Shown piece by piece: positions 1-6,963 of a stretch of 13,758 nt of DNA. The notes below the pieces were generated by a model. It worked only from the letters and a program-made list of their open reading frames with translations. It was not told the origin of the DNA and made no database searches. This DNA is from Sva-07 sp031430875 (GTDB lineage: Bacteria > Actinomycetota > Acidimicrobiia > Acidimicrobiales > Ilumatobacteraceae), in contig JANPCI010000062.1 in assembly GCA_031430875.1 (NCBI GenBank), forward strand, positions 1 to 13,758, in the 5' to 3' direction. The stretch's first letter is position 1, and every line of letters starts with the position of its first letter. The position numbers and the translations under genes are program-made.

Positions 1-1
1 G

Positions 2-358
2 GCCGCGTTGGACACTGCCGCGGCGGCGCTCGAACACGGCGACATGCTCGGCATCTATCCCGAAGGGACGCGCTCGCGCGATGGCCTGCTGCACCGCGGT
101 CGAACCGGCGTAGCTCAACTGGCGTTGATGACGAACGCGATGATCGTTCCGATTGGCCTGGTCGGTACTGAGCGGGTCCAACCGATCGGCGCCAAGGTGC
201 CACGACCGTTTCATTCGGTAGTGGCACGATTCGGAACGCCGATCGACCCGTCGACCTACGTGGGAACCCAGCGGCGTCGGCGTCGACAGATCCGAGATGA
301 TCTGATGGACGCCATTCGCTGTCTGTCAGGCCAGAACGTGTCATCCGACTTCGCATGA
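2..358 (+). CDS. 1-acyl-sn-glycerol-3-phosphate acyltransferase (PlsC family), C-terminal part
   Basis: This is the 3' end of a lysophospholipid acyltransferase of the PlsC/LPLAT family, which transfers an acyl group to lysophosphatidate in membrane phospholipid synthesis. The frame is open from the first base, so the N-terminus, including the HX4D catalytic motif, lies outside the window. The visible part carries the acceptor-binding motif YPEGTRSRDG (about codons 20-29) and, about 30 residues on, the fourth conserved block VPIGLVG, followed by a FGTPID stretch typical of the family. The end is basic (QRRRRRQIRDD), followed by a TGA stop. An in-frame TTG at base 8 is not a credible start because the fold would be incomplete. 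The next gene starts 85 bases downstream on the same strand with its own ribosome site. The family call is firm; the exact acyl acceptor cannot be read from a fragment. Confidence 0.85.
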   Translation, partial: AALDTAAAALEHGDMLGIYPEGTRSRDGLLHRGRTGVAQLALMTNAMIVPIGLVGTERVQPIGAKVPRPFHSVVARFGTPIDPSTYVGTQRRRRRQIRDDLMDAIRCLSGQNVSSDFA

Positions 359-443
359 CCGTCACGACACTCGCAAACCTGGGTCGCCGGTGCCGGCGCA
401 TGGAGTGGTGTTTGGTCTCGGCCATCTCAGGGAACACCGACAC

Positions 444-1337
444 GTGATCCAGACTTCATCCGACCCGACCGTCAATGCCGTGTTGCGTACGACCGGCGCG
501 CACGTGTATTACGAAGTGCGTGGTGTCGGACCAGGCGTACTACTGGTCGGCTGCCCGATGGACGCGACGGCATTCGCGTCGCTTGCAGATCTGCTCGCAG
601 TGGATCACACCGTGATCACGACTGACCCTCGGGGCATCAACCGCAGCTCGGTCGACGATCCTGATCAGGATGTCACGCCGGAGATGCTCGCCGATGACCT
701 GTCGCAGTTGTTGAACCACCTGAGCCATGGTCCGGTCGCAGTGTTCGGGTCGAGCGGTGGTGCGGTCAGCGCGTTGGCTCTCGCGCAAGCACACCCCGAC
801 CAGGTGCATACGGTGGTGGCCCACGAACCACCGCTGGAAGAACTGCTCGATGATCGTGCCGAGCTGAGAGCCGTCACTGAGGACGTCGTGGCGACCTACC
901 TTTCGGGTGACGTCGGCGGGGCCTGGGGCAAGTTCCTGACGTCAGCAAACATCACGCTCAGCGAAGAGGACATGGCCCAATGGGCCCGCGAACCGACCCC
1001 GCAAGCAGCTGCCGACGAGCGGTTCTTCTTCGCCCACACCCTGCGACCATCCACCTACTGGTTACCCGACCTCGCCGCTCTCCGTGCTGGCGCCACGCGG
1101 ATCATCGTCGGAATCGGCGAGGCATCAACAGGGCAAACCTGTGAACGCACGTCGAACACGCTCGCCACCTCACTCGGCATCAGCCCGATGTCATTTCCCG
1201 GTGACCATGTCGGCTTCACCGTGCACCCCGACCTGTTCGCTGACCGCCTGAGCACCGTTTTGTCCGACAACACCTCACAACCAAACTCGGGCGGAACTCC
1301 AGGGGCCGACAGCCAACCAGAAAGTAGCCGCCCATGA
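444..1337 (+). CDS. alpha/beta hydrolase
   Basis: A soluble alpha/beta-hydrolase-fold enzyme of 297 residues. The nucleophile elbow GSSGG places the serine at residue 104, a DPRG block precedes it, and a late histidine in PGDHVGF (residue 255) is the probable catalytic base. The block GCPMDATAF near the N-terminus resembles the oxyanion-hole loop of small esterase-like members of this family. I chose GTG 444 because AGGGAA lies at 429-434, 9 bases upstream; an in-frame GTG at 390 would add 18 residues that look unlike the family and has no good ribosome site. The last 25 residues are Ser/Gly/Pro-rich and probably disordered. Its TGA overlaps the ATG of the DUF1905 gene (ATGA), so the two are very likely translationally coupled. 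The substrate is unknown. Confidence 0.85.
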   Translation: MIQTSSDPTVNAVLRTTGAHVYYEVRGVGPGVLLVGCPMDATAFASLADLLAVDHTVITTDPRGINRSSVDDPDQDVTPEMLADDLSQLLNHLSHGPVAVFGSSGGAVSALALAQAHPDQVHTVVAHEPPLEELLDDRAELRAVTEDVVATYLSGDVGGAWGKFLTSANITLSEEDMAQWAREPTPQAAADERFFFAHTLRPSTYWLPDLAALRAGATRIIVGIGEASTGQTCERTSNTLATSLGISPMSFPGDHVGFTVHPDLFADRLSTVLSDNTSQPNSGGTPGADSQPESSRP

Positions 1338-1624
1338 CCACAGCGAAAGAGCCTGAGCTCATCGACGAAACATTCACCGCGTCGATCACCACTGAGGCCA
1401 ACAGCGGATGGACATGTGTCGCCATGCCTGATTCCGGCGACATCTTCGCCACCCGCAAAGCCGTCAAGGTCGCTGGCACCATCGATGGCAAACCCTTCCA
1501 AGCAACGCTGCTCCCGATGGGCGACGGAACCCACATGGTCCCGCTCAAAGCAGCACTCCGCAAGACCCTCGGCAAGGGAATCGGCGACAACGTGGCCGTG
1601 CACCTACAGCAGCGTCTCAGCTGA
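1334..1624 (+). CDS. DUF1905 domain-containing protein
   Basis: A 96-residue single-domain protein. It carries the DUF1905 pattern: an SGWTCVAMP start of the beta barrel, a central V-KVAGTIDG segment, then F-ATLLPMGDGTHMVPLK with a basic ALRK-LGK stretch and a closing GD-VAVHL. The length fits a stand-alone DUF1905 domain; longer relatives carry an additional YdeI/OmdA-like domain that is absent here. It starts inside the stop codon of the alpha/beta hydrolase (ATGA overlap), so it is the second gene of that operon. The biochemical role of DUF1905 is not established, and no catalytic residues are assigned here. There is no signal peptide or membrane segment. Confidence 0.85.
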   Translation: MTTAKEPELIDETFTASITTEANSGWTCVAMPDSGDIFATRKAVKVAGTIDGKPFQATLLPMGDGTHMVPLKAALRKTLGKGIGDNVAVHLQQRLS

Positions 1625-1711
1625 CCAGTCCCGACAGGCCACAGCACACCAACGTGTATGCGGCTGCGCCCAGCGCACAATCGCGACCGAACCAGTTACC
1701 GCAGCGAGTCG

Positions 1712-1985
1712 ATGCCGATAAGAAGCACGTCGCCGCGAATCAACGCACCGCCGAGCACGGTGTTCGAGATACTCGCCGACCCACGCCGACACCGCGAGCT
1801 TGATGGATCGGCAATGGTCTGCGACTCGCGTCCGGCACGGTCATCGCGGGTGTCGACAACTCCTTCACGATGAAGACGCACTTCCACGAAATCGGCGACT
1901 ACGAGATGATCAACCACATCGTCGAGTACGAGGCGAACCAACGAATCAGTTGGGAACCCGAGGCAGGAAACGGCCACCCCGGCGA
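1712..1985 (+). pseudogene. SRPBCC (START-like) family remnant, frameshifted and truncated
   Basis: Two reading frames together spell the first half of an SRPBCC/polyketide-cyclase-like protein. Frame one from ATG 1712 gives RINAPPSTVFEILADPRRH and then ELDGSAMV, the usual N-terminal strand and helix. Near 1819 the similarity moves to another frame, giving LRLASGTVIAG, then a segment with MKTHFHE and MINHIVEYEANQRISWEPE, which is the family's central sheet. The first frame runs into TGA at 1871-1873. Similarity fades near 1985, where a MarR-like remnant begins on the opposite strand. Full members are usually about 150 residues, so the C-terminal helix is missing. I infer a dead gene. A sequencing error could explain the frameshift but not the lost end. 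An in-frame continuation near 1988-2068 is better explained as the shadow of the MarR remnant. Confidence 0.6.
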
Positions 1986-2151
1986 GATTCTTCGCCGTCG
2001 AGTTCGTCGACGACGCGCCGGAGCACGGGGCACTGCTGCGCCGTGAGCGCGGGCGCATGCGGCGGTGAGCCGCAGCGTAGGACCGGCCATCATCCGGGTT
2101 TCGTTCACGCGTCAAGTGACCCCGCGCCTTGCACCCGTCGAGCGTGCCCAT
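1985..2151 (-). pseudogene. MarR-family regulator remnant, frameshifted
   Basis: The minus strand holds a degraded winged-helix piece spread over three frames. Reading down from 2151, the first frame gives TLDGCKARGHLTRERNPDDG and then RSY (to about 2077); the RERNPDDGRSY stretch is the hallmark wing of MarR regulators. Similarity continues in a second frame as LRLTAACARAH (about 2075-2043), the family's next strand and helix start. A third frame gives VLRRVVDELDGEES (about 2026-1985), which resembles the C-terminal dimerisation helix. Neither the N-terminal half of the HTH domain nor a normal start is present. I infer the end of a MarR gene lying tail to tail with the SRPBCC remnant. The wing match is strong; the other two segments rest on weaker resemblance. 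Confidence 0.5.
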
Positions 2152-2237
2152 GTCTCTTCCGGTATCGGCCCGCAGTGCGGGTCGCGCCCGGGTGTCGTCG
2201 CCTTGGCGACGCCTCTGAGTCGTTGGGCGATGGCATC

Positions 2238-2903
2238 ATGATCTGCGTGAACACGGCGCCGGTTCGAGAAATCGGCGATGCACACCGTTCGGGTCACACA
2301 GACCAGCGTGCGCGACGGTGGGGGGCGGTCCTGGTCACTGCAACGGTCGCGGGAGCGCTGCTCGGTCCGCTCGATCTCGCAGGCCAGGTGCACAGCCCGT
2401 ACCCCTACGCCAACTTGTTCAACTCGCCGGCTGTGTGGGCGGCGGCCGCATTCGTGTTTGGTCGATGGGCCACTGACCTCGTGCCAGCGATCGTTGGAGC
2501 CGTTGTCGTCATGGTGGTCGGCGTCGAGGTGTACTACGCCGCCGATGTCCTCGTGCGTGATGCCAATGCGTCCAACTTGTGGTCAACGGTGGCCATCGTC
2601 TGGCTCGCGTTGGGTATCGGTGCGGGGATGAGCTTCGGAGCTGCGGGTGCGCTATCGACCGGTACCGGAACGTGGACCGGCGCGGCAGCGTCTGCGGTCC
2701 TGCCGGCTGTGTTCATCTCCGAGGCGGCACACGAGGCAACAACGTCGGGAGATGTCGGCTGGATCGTCCTGCTGATCGTCGTTGCTGCGGTAACGACGTT
2801 GTGGCTGCTGCGGCGGGCGGACCGCACTTCAGTCGAGCGCACGATGCTGTGCCTTGCAGCATGGAGCATCGTGGGCTTGGTGGCCTACCTACCGTTCGGC
2901 TGA
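2238..2903 (+). CDS. multi-pass integral membrane protein, DUF6518-like
   Basis: A 221-residue protein dominated by hydrophobic segments. I count about six or seven: around residues 30-45, 60-75, 80-100, 115-137, 140-160, 168-186 and the C-terminal AAWSIVGLVAYLPFG. The block SPYPYANLFNSPAVWAAAAF after the first segment resembles DUF6518 membrane proteins, whose function is unknown. The in-frame opening continues upstream to about 1800 but that part runs through the pseudogene region with no membrane or family character, so I start at ATG 2238; GTG 2247 is the alternative. Neither has a strong ribosome site. The gap to the next gene is 100 bases. The membrane character is clear; the DUF6518 label comes from memory and is moderate. 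Confidence 0.7.
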   Translation: MICVNTAPVREIGDAHRSGHTDQRARRWGAVLVTATVAGALLGPLDLAGQVHSPYPYANLFNSPAVWAAAAFVFGRWATDLVPAIVGAVVVMVVGVEVYYAADVLVRDANASNLWSTVAIVWLALGIGAGMSFGAAGALSTGTGTWTGAAASAVLPAVFISEAAHEATTSGDVGWIVLLIVVAAVTTLWLLRRADRTSVERTMLCLAAWSIVGLVAYLPFG

Positions 2904-3003
2904 TCTGTCGCGGCGCACCACCCGGCGGGTCCTGTTCACCAGGTACGCAACGGACACCCCCAAACGCCCCTTGAGATCAGCGCCTCTTGACGAAGGGATC
3001 GGC

Positions 3004-3735
3004 ATGGCCGAAGTGTTGAACAGTTGGACCGACGCCGCCGCCCGACACGCGATCGTCGACTTCATCCTGCGCCGCTTCGCGGCGATGGCCGCCGCTGACC
3101 CCGCACTCGTCGAACGTCAGCCGTGGAAAGCAGCCGCACAGCACGACATCGGATGGTTCAGCAAGACGACGGACGACCACTACCAAGGCGACGACACCAA
3201 CGTGAGGACGCTCGCCAGTGGAATCCTTGCCGCCTTCGCCGGTATCTCGATCGAAGAATTCGAGGAGCAGGCCAACGAGTTCATCCGCACCACGCCACAT
3301 CCAACATTGCCGCGCGGTTACCTCGAATGCGGCTACGTCCCCATGATTGAACTGCTCGCATACCTGGCCAGCAACGGGTTCACCAACTACATCGCATCGG
3401 GCGGTGGACGCGACTTCATGCGACCGATCACCCACGACATGTACGCCATCGATCGCGCACAGGTCATCGGCAGCAGCAGCACCTTCGCCTACACGAGCGA
3501 CGGCTCCCACGGCACGATCACCCACCAACCGGCCGCCGGCAACTCCAACGGCGACATCGAGATGCTCGAGTTCACCAACCACCACGACAGACCGTCACTG
3601 CGCCTCCTCATCATCCACGACGACGCCGAGCGCGAGTTCGACTACGTCACCGGAGCCGAGCGCGCCCTCGACCGAGCACAGACCGACGGATGGACCATCG
3701 TCAGCATGAACAACGACTGGACCACCATCTTCTGA
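3004..3735 (+). CDS. HAD-superfamily phosphatase-like protein lacking the nucleophile motif (probably inactive)
   Basis: A 243-residue protein related to a HAD phosphatase family of about 300 residues. The start at ATG 3004 is set by AAGGGA at 2993-2998. The conserved features are SW-D near the N-terminus, RQPWKAA (39-45), HYQGDD (59-64), motif II IASGGGRDFMRP (130-141), motif IV AAGNSNGDIEML (177-188), HDDAEREFDY (205-214) and the ending SMNNDWTTIF. Two blocks present in family members are absent. Between residues 20 and 21 (AIVDF then ILRR) the segment carrying the FDNDGT nucleophile motif is gone, and near residue 176 (HQP then AAGN) about 30 residues before motif IV are gone, probably including the motif III lysine. 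Both losses keep the frame. I infer a catalytically dead protein, or a pseudogene that happens to remain open. The deletions are judged against remembered relatives, not an alignment. Confidence 0.75.
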   Translation: MAEVLNSWTDAAARHAIVDFILRRFAAMAAADPALVERQPWKAAAQHDIGWFSKTTDDHYQGDDTNVRTLASGILAAFAGISIEEFEEQANEFIRTTPHPTLPRGYLECGYVPMIELLAYLASNGFTNYIASGGGRDFMRPITHDMYAIDRAQVIGSSSTFAYTSDGSHGTITHQPAAGNSNGDIEMLEFTNHHDRPSLRLLIIHDDAEREFDYVTGAERALDRAQTDGWTIVSMNNDWTTIF

Positions 3736-4024
3736 ATGTCGTCAGACGATCCGATCGCGGGTGGTCTGGAGCTCCATTCCGGCTATCGCCCACTCCTCCG
3801 ACATCGCCAGCGGTTCACTTCCGGCGGTCGGAACACGATCGTGCCGTCGAGACCGGCTGAATCGACAACTTGCAGGTCGCTCGAACCTCAGCTGCCAGCG
3901 CCTCGTGACCGCTCATCGTCGGCTCAACTGGAAGTCTGTCTGAAGCACGCTGAAGGTCGCTTCAGCGGGTGGTATGCCTTGGCGGATCCGGAGCGCGAGG
4001 ATGGTGTTCCAGGAGGTCGAACAT
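3736..4024 (+). other. intergenic region without a convincing gene
   Basis: No convincing coding sequence lies between the HAD-like gene and the fumarase unit. An ATG-initiated open frame beginning at 3736 directly after the upstream stop has no ribosome site and no protein-like composition. The notable contents are a perfect hairpin at 3948-3967 and the strong ribosome site AGGAGG at 4011-4016 that belongs to the next gene. Confidence 0.6.
3948..3967. promoter_or_regulatory. perfect 8-bp hairpin upstream of the fumarase unit
   Basis: CGCTGAAG, a four-base loop GTCG, then CTTCAGCG form a perfect eight-pair stem. It lies 57 bases before ATG 4025. No T-run follows on either strand, so it is not a standard intrinsic terminator. 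It could be a leader structure, a protein operator or a weak terminator for the upstream gene. A further copy of CTGAAG at 3940-3945 lies just before the stem. Confidence 0.4.
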
Positions 4025-4330
4025 ATGAGCGATGACCAGGTGCCGGATACGGTGACCGATGCGGTGGCGCTGCTGCGACGTCTCGGTTACGTCGACGATG
4101 TGCGGCTCCGCGGCGGCGGCGTCGCCGTGGAGGAGGGATCCGAACCCACGACCTCCGCTGTTGTCGATCATCAGTATCGTTTTGAAGGCAACTCTGACCC
4201 AGCAGACGAAGCTGTGGTACTCGGGATCTCGAGCCCGCACGCTGGGTGGCGCGGGGTCCTGGTCGCAGGGTACGGCCCATCGATGGCACCTGAACACGTT
4301 GCCGTGATGCAGGTGCTGCTGGGACGGTGA
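4025..4330 (+). CDS. conserved small protein, 'phosphoribosylpyrophosphate synthetase'-named family
   Basis: A 101-residue soluble protein. It matches a family of roughly 100-residue proteins often labelled phosphoribosylpyrophosphate synthetase in databases, although they are far too short to be that enzyme. Visible marks are an N-terminal helix with TVTDAVALLRRLGYVDD (9-25), the diagnostic block YRFEGNSDPADEAVV (51-65) and GVLVAGYG (77-84). The start at ATG 4025 is set by AGGAGG at 4011-4016, 8 bases upstream, one of the best ribosome sites in the window. Its TGA overlaps the GTG start of the fumarase gene, so the pair is probably co-translated. Its role is unknown; the coupling suggests expression together with central metabolism but does not prove a functional link. 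Confidence 0.8.
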   Translation: MSDDQVPDTVTDAVALLRRLGYVDDVRLRGGGVAVEEGSEPTTSAVVDHQYRFEGNSDPADEAVVLGISSPHAGWRGVLVAGYGPSMAPEHVAVMQVLLGR

Positions 4331-5781
4331 GTATGCCGCTCGATCCCATTCCGGCCTTGTTGAGCCTGCCCGTAGGGCTCGAAGTCACGGGGGTACGTGA
4401 AGAGACCGACTCACTCGGGCCGATCGAGGTGCCCGCAGGGCGGTACTGGGGCGCCCAGACCCAACGGTCGCTCGCACATTTTTCGATCGGTGACGATCGG
4501 ATGCCGCTGGCCGTGTATCGGTCGTACGGGTTGGTGAAGAAGGCAGCCGCCGTCGTGAACGGCCGAGATGGTCGCCTGCCCGAGTGGAAGGCGTCGCTCA
4601 TCGCTCGGGTCGCGGACGAGGTGATCGCGGGTGCTCACGACGAGGAATTCCCGTTGTTCGTGTGGCAAACAGGATCGGGCACGCACACGAACATGAACGT
4701 CAACGAAGTGATCTCGAATCGGGCGATCCAACTCGTCGGTGGGGTTCTTGGTAGTCGGGATCCGATTCATCCCAACGACGACGTCAACCTCGGGCAGTCC
4801 TCGAACGACACCTTTCCAACCGTGATGCATCTCGCCACGCTGGAGGCGATCAAGGAAAACCTCGTTCCGGGTGTCATGTGTCTGCGCGATTCGATTGCCC
4901 GCAAGAGCGTGCTGTGGGCTCACATCGTCAAAGTGGGAAGGACACACCTCCAGGATGCAACTCCGTTGACCGTCGGACAGGAGTGGTCGGGTTACGTGTC
5001 ACAGCTCGATGATGCTCTCGCCCATCTCGACCAGACGTTGCCGGGCATTCGTGAGCTCGCGATCGGGGGTACTGCGGTCGGTACAGGCCTCAACGCACCT
5101 GTTGGCTTTGGAGTGGCAGTTGCCGCAGAACTCTCCCGGCTCACCGGAGAGGAGCTGCGAACGGCGACCAATCCGTTCACGGCTCAATCGTCTGTCGACG
5201 CGTTGGTGCGGGTGTCGGGCGCGCTTCGCGGCATCGCCGTTGCCCTGTTCAAGTTCGCCAACGACGTTCGGTGGTCGGCGTCTGGGCCGCGAGCAGGGAT
5301 CGGTGAGCTTGTGCTTCCAGCAAATGAGCCCGGTTCGTCGATCATGCCGGGCAAGGTCAATCCGACACAAGCCGAAGCCGTCCTGATGGTCTGCGTTCAA
5401 GTGCTCGCGAACGACACTGCGGTTGCCCTCGCTGGTGCGGAAGGCAATTTTCAGCTGAATGCCTTTCGACCTCTCGTCATCCGGTCAGTACTGCACTCGA
5501 TTCGCCTCCTCGGTTCAGCGAGCGAGCATCTTGCGCGGTTTCTCGTCGATGGCGCCGAGGTCGATGAGGACAATGTGCGGCAGCACCTTGCGCGGTCGGT
5601 GATGCTCGTCACTGCGCTCACGCCGGTGATCGGATATGACCAAGCCGCGCGGATCGCGCATCTCGCCATCGCCGAGGACCTGACACTGCGCGATGCTTCG
5701 ATCCGCTGTGGTGTCGACGGGTCGACCTTTGACCGTGTGGTCGACCCGGCACGAATGACGATGCCCGGCGCTGGCGGCTGA
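4327..5781 (+). CDS. fumC: class II fumarate hydratase
   Basis: The iron-independent fumarase of the TCA cycle, which interconverts fumarate and L-malate as a cytoplasmic homotetramer. The 484 residues show the aspartase/fumarase superfamily blocks in order: TGSGTHTNMNVNEV (115-128), SSND (158-161), GRTHLQDATP (204-213, with the active-site histidine at 207) and the signature loop GSSIMPGKVNPTQ (336-348), with the mobile-loop serine at 338. PGKVNPTQ after GSSIM is the fumarase form; aspartases usually have PAKVNPVIPE. Known FumC enzymes are about 465 residues; the extra length is an N-terminal extension of about 20. TGSGTH has histidine where relatives usually have glutamine. The start is GTG 4327, overlapping the upstream stop; ATG 4333 is a close alternative. 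It is convergent with the LysR gene. Confidence 0.92.
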   Translation: MSMPLDPIPALLSLPVGLEVTGVREETDSLGPIEVPAGRYWGAQTQRSLAHFSIGDDRMPLAVYRSYGLVKKAAAVVNGRDGRLPEWKASLIARVADEVIAGAHDEEFPLFVWQTGSGTHTNMNVNEVISNRAIQLVGGVLGSRDPIHPNDDVNLGQSSNDTFPTVMHLATLEAIKENLVPGVMCLRDSIARKSVLWAHIVKVGRTHLQDATPLTVGQEWSGYVSQLDDALAHLDQTLPGIRELAIGGTAVGTGLNAPVGFGVAVAAELSRLTGEELRTATNPFTAQSSVDALVRVSGALRGIAVALFKFANDVRWSASGPRAGIGELVLPANEPGSSIMPGKVNPTQAEAVLMVCVQVLANDTAVALAGAEGNFQLNAFRPLVIRSVLHSIRLLGSASEHLARFLVDGAEVDEDNVRQHLARSVMLVTALTPVIGYDQAARIAHLAIAEDLTLRDASIRCGVDGSTFDRVVDPARMTMPGAGG

Positions 5782-5963
5782 CCGGTGTCCTGAAGGTCGG
5801 CGCGTCCGGATCCGAATCCGATCAGGAGCGTCAGCTCGAAGCCGTCGACCTGATCGAGTGCGCGGGAAGCCGTTTGTCGCCCAGCAGTTCGGGTCCGTGA
5901 TTACTGGGCGGCTGTTGCCTGATGGAGCGGGTACAGCTTCACGACTCACGATCGGTGCCTGGC
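5782..5963. other. convergent intergenic gap between fumC and the LysR gene
   Basis: The 182 bases between the two facing stop codons hold no recognisable gene. A short hairpin, CGGAT-CCGA-ATCCG at 5807-5820, lies 26 bases after the fumC stop but lacks a T-run, so I do not call a terminator. Confidence 0.5.
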
Positions 5964-6893
5964 TCAGCTGGCACGTGTTGCAATCGCTCGGGTTTCGGTG
6001 CGTTTGCTCATTGCGACGCGGAGGGATTCGGTGATCTGAGCGATACCTGGATCGTGTTGTTGTTCTGTGCGGGTGGCGGCGAAGAGATGACGTTTGACGG
6101 GTTGTCGCGGGTGGATGAGTGCGACGCCCGGGGGGACGGCTTCGATGGCGAGGTCTGGGATCAGGGCGACGCCGACACCGGCTTGGACGAGACTGAGTTG
6201 GACGGCGAAGTCGGTGGTTTCGGCGACGACGTCGGGTCGGAATCCGGCGAGACCGCACGCTCGGTCGACCATCTCGAAACACGTGAGGGTGCGGGTCGGC
6301 GCGATCCACGCTCGGCGGGCGAAGCGGGCCAGATCGGTGCCGTCGACGGCGTCTGGGTCATCGGCGCGAACTGCGAGATGAACCGGCTCGGAACCCAAGC
6401 TGACCGTGTCGACCCCGGCGGGCAGTAGCCGCGGGAGGTTGGAGTAGTCGTGGATCAGTGCGAGTTCGGCGGCGCCGGAGAGCAGGTTCGCGAGTGCCTG
6501 CTCGGGCTCGAGGGTCACGAGCTCGATCGTGAGGGTGGCGTGGCCGGTGATGATCGATGCCCACATGTCGGTCACGATCGTTCGCGCTGCGGACGGGAAG
6601 GCGGCGATCCGGTAATGACCGACGGTTCCCGCGCGCAAGCCGTCGACTTCGAACTCGATCGCTGCGAGACGGTTGGCGATGTCGTTGCCGTGCGCGGCGA
6701 GTGTTCGCCCGGCCGGTGTGAGTTCGAGTCGTCGGCCGCTGCGTTCGGTGAGCGCGATTCCGAGTTCGCGTTCCAGTGAACTGATCTGCATCGACACCGC
6801 AGGAGGTGTGAGGTGGAGGGCGTCGGCGACTGCTGCGATCGTACCGAGCCGTTCGAACTCGGCGATCGTTCGGAGCTTGCGCACATCAATCAT
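5964..6893 (-). CDS. LysR-family transcriptional regulator
   Basis: A 309-residue LysR-type regulator. The N-terminal winged helix-turn-helix (residues 1-60) reads IAAVADALHLTPPAVSMQIS and then SLERELGIALTERSGRRLEL, ending in TPAGRTL, which is very close to the family consensus. A linker helix follows, then a periplasmic-binding-like effector domain from about residue 92 to 290. ATG 6893 is preceded by AAGGTGG on the minus strand, 5 bases away, which fixes the start. It is divergent from the EamA transporter with 70 bases between the starts. LysR regulators often control a divergently encoded transporter and repress themselves, so the EamA gene is the likely target. The effector is unknown. 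The last 15 residues are basic and likely flexible. Confidence 0.92.
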   Translation of the reverse strand: MIDVRKLRTIAEFERLGTIAAVADALHLTPPAVSMQISSLERELGIALTERSGRRLELTPAGRTLAAHGNDIANRLAAIEFEVDGLRAGTVGHYRIAAFPSAARTIVTDMWASIITGHATLTIELVTLEPEQALANLLSGAAELALIHDYSNLPRLLPAGVDTVSLGSEPVHLAVRADDPDAVDGTDLARFARRAWIAPTRTLTCFEMVDRACGLAGFRPDVVAETTDFAVQLSLVQAGVGVALIPDLAIEAVPPGVALIHPRQPVKRHLFAATRTEQQHDPGIAQITESLRVAMSKRTETRAIATRAS

Positions 6894-6904
6894 CAGCCCA
6901 CCTT

Positions 6905-6937
6905 AGCTATTGACACACTATAAGTAACTGGTACTTT
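6905..6937 (+). promoter_or_regulatory. divergent LysR/EamA promoter region
   Basis: TTGACA at 6910-6915 is a perfect -35 hexamer. TACTTT at 6932-6937, after a 16-base spacer, is a plausible -10, giving a start of transcription near 6944 for the exporter gene. An inverted repeat AAGTA-ACTGG-TACTT (6922-6936) sits across the spacer and -10, and an AT-rich stretch CTATTGACACACTATAAG overlaps the -35. Both suit LysR binding. On the minus strand TATAGT (6922-6917) could be the -10 of the regulator gene, with only a weak -35. The elements are visible; their use is inferred. Confidence 0.5.
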
Positions 6938-6963
6938 GGTGTTGCGATGGTCAGACTGGGTCG

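Noticed and set aside
1988..2068. A return of the SRPBCC remnant to its first frame (FFAVEFVDDAPEHGALL)
   Set aside because: The opposite strand gives a better match to a MarR C-terminal helix in the same bases, so this is more likely its shadow.
3736..4035. A 99-codon frame starting with ATG directly after the HAD-like gene
   Set aside because: There is no ribosome site, the translation is not protein-like, and it overlaps the start of the next gene and the hairpin.
4132..4156. A stretch whose reverse complement resembles a tRNA T-arm (GTGGGTTCGGATCCCTC)
   Set aside because: The T-stem has a mismatch, no matching acceptor or anticodon arm is found, and the bases lie within a well-supported coding sequence of normal length for its family.
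5515..6309. A 264-codon open frame on - under fumC and the LysR gene
   Set aside because: It is rich in Arg and Pro, crosses the ends of two firm genes in other frames, and has no motif.
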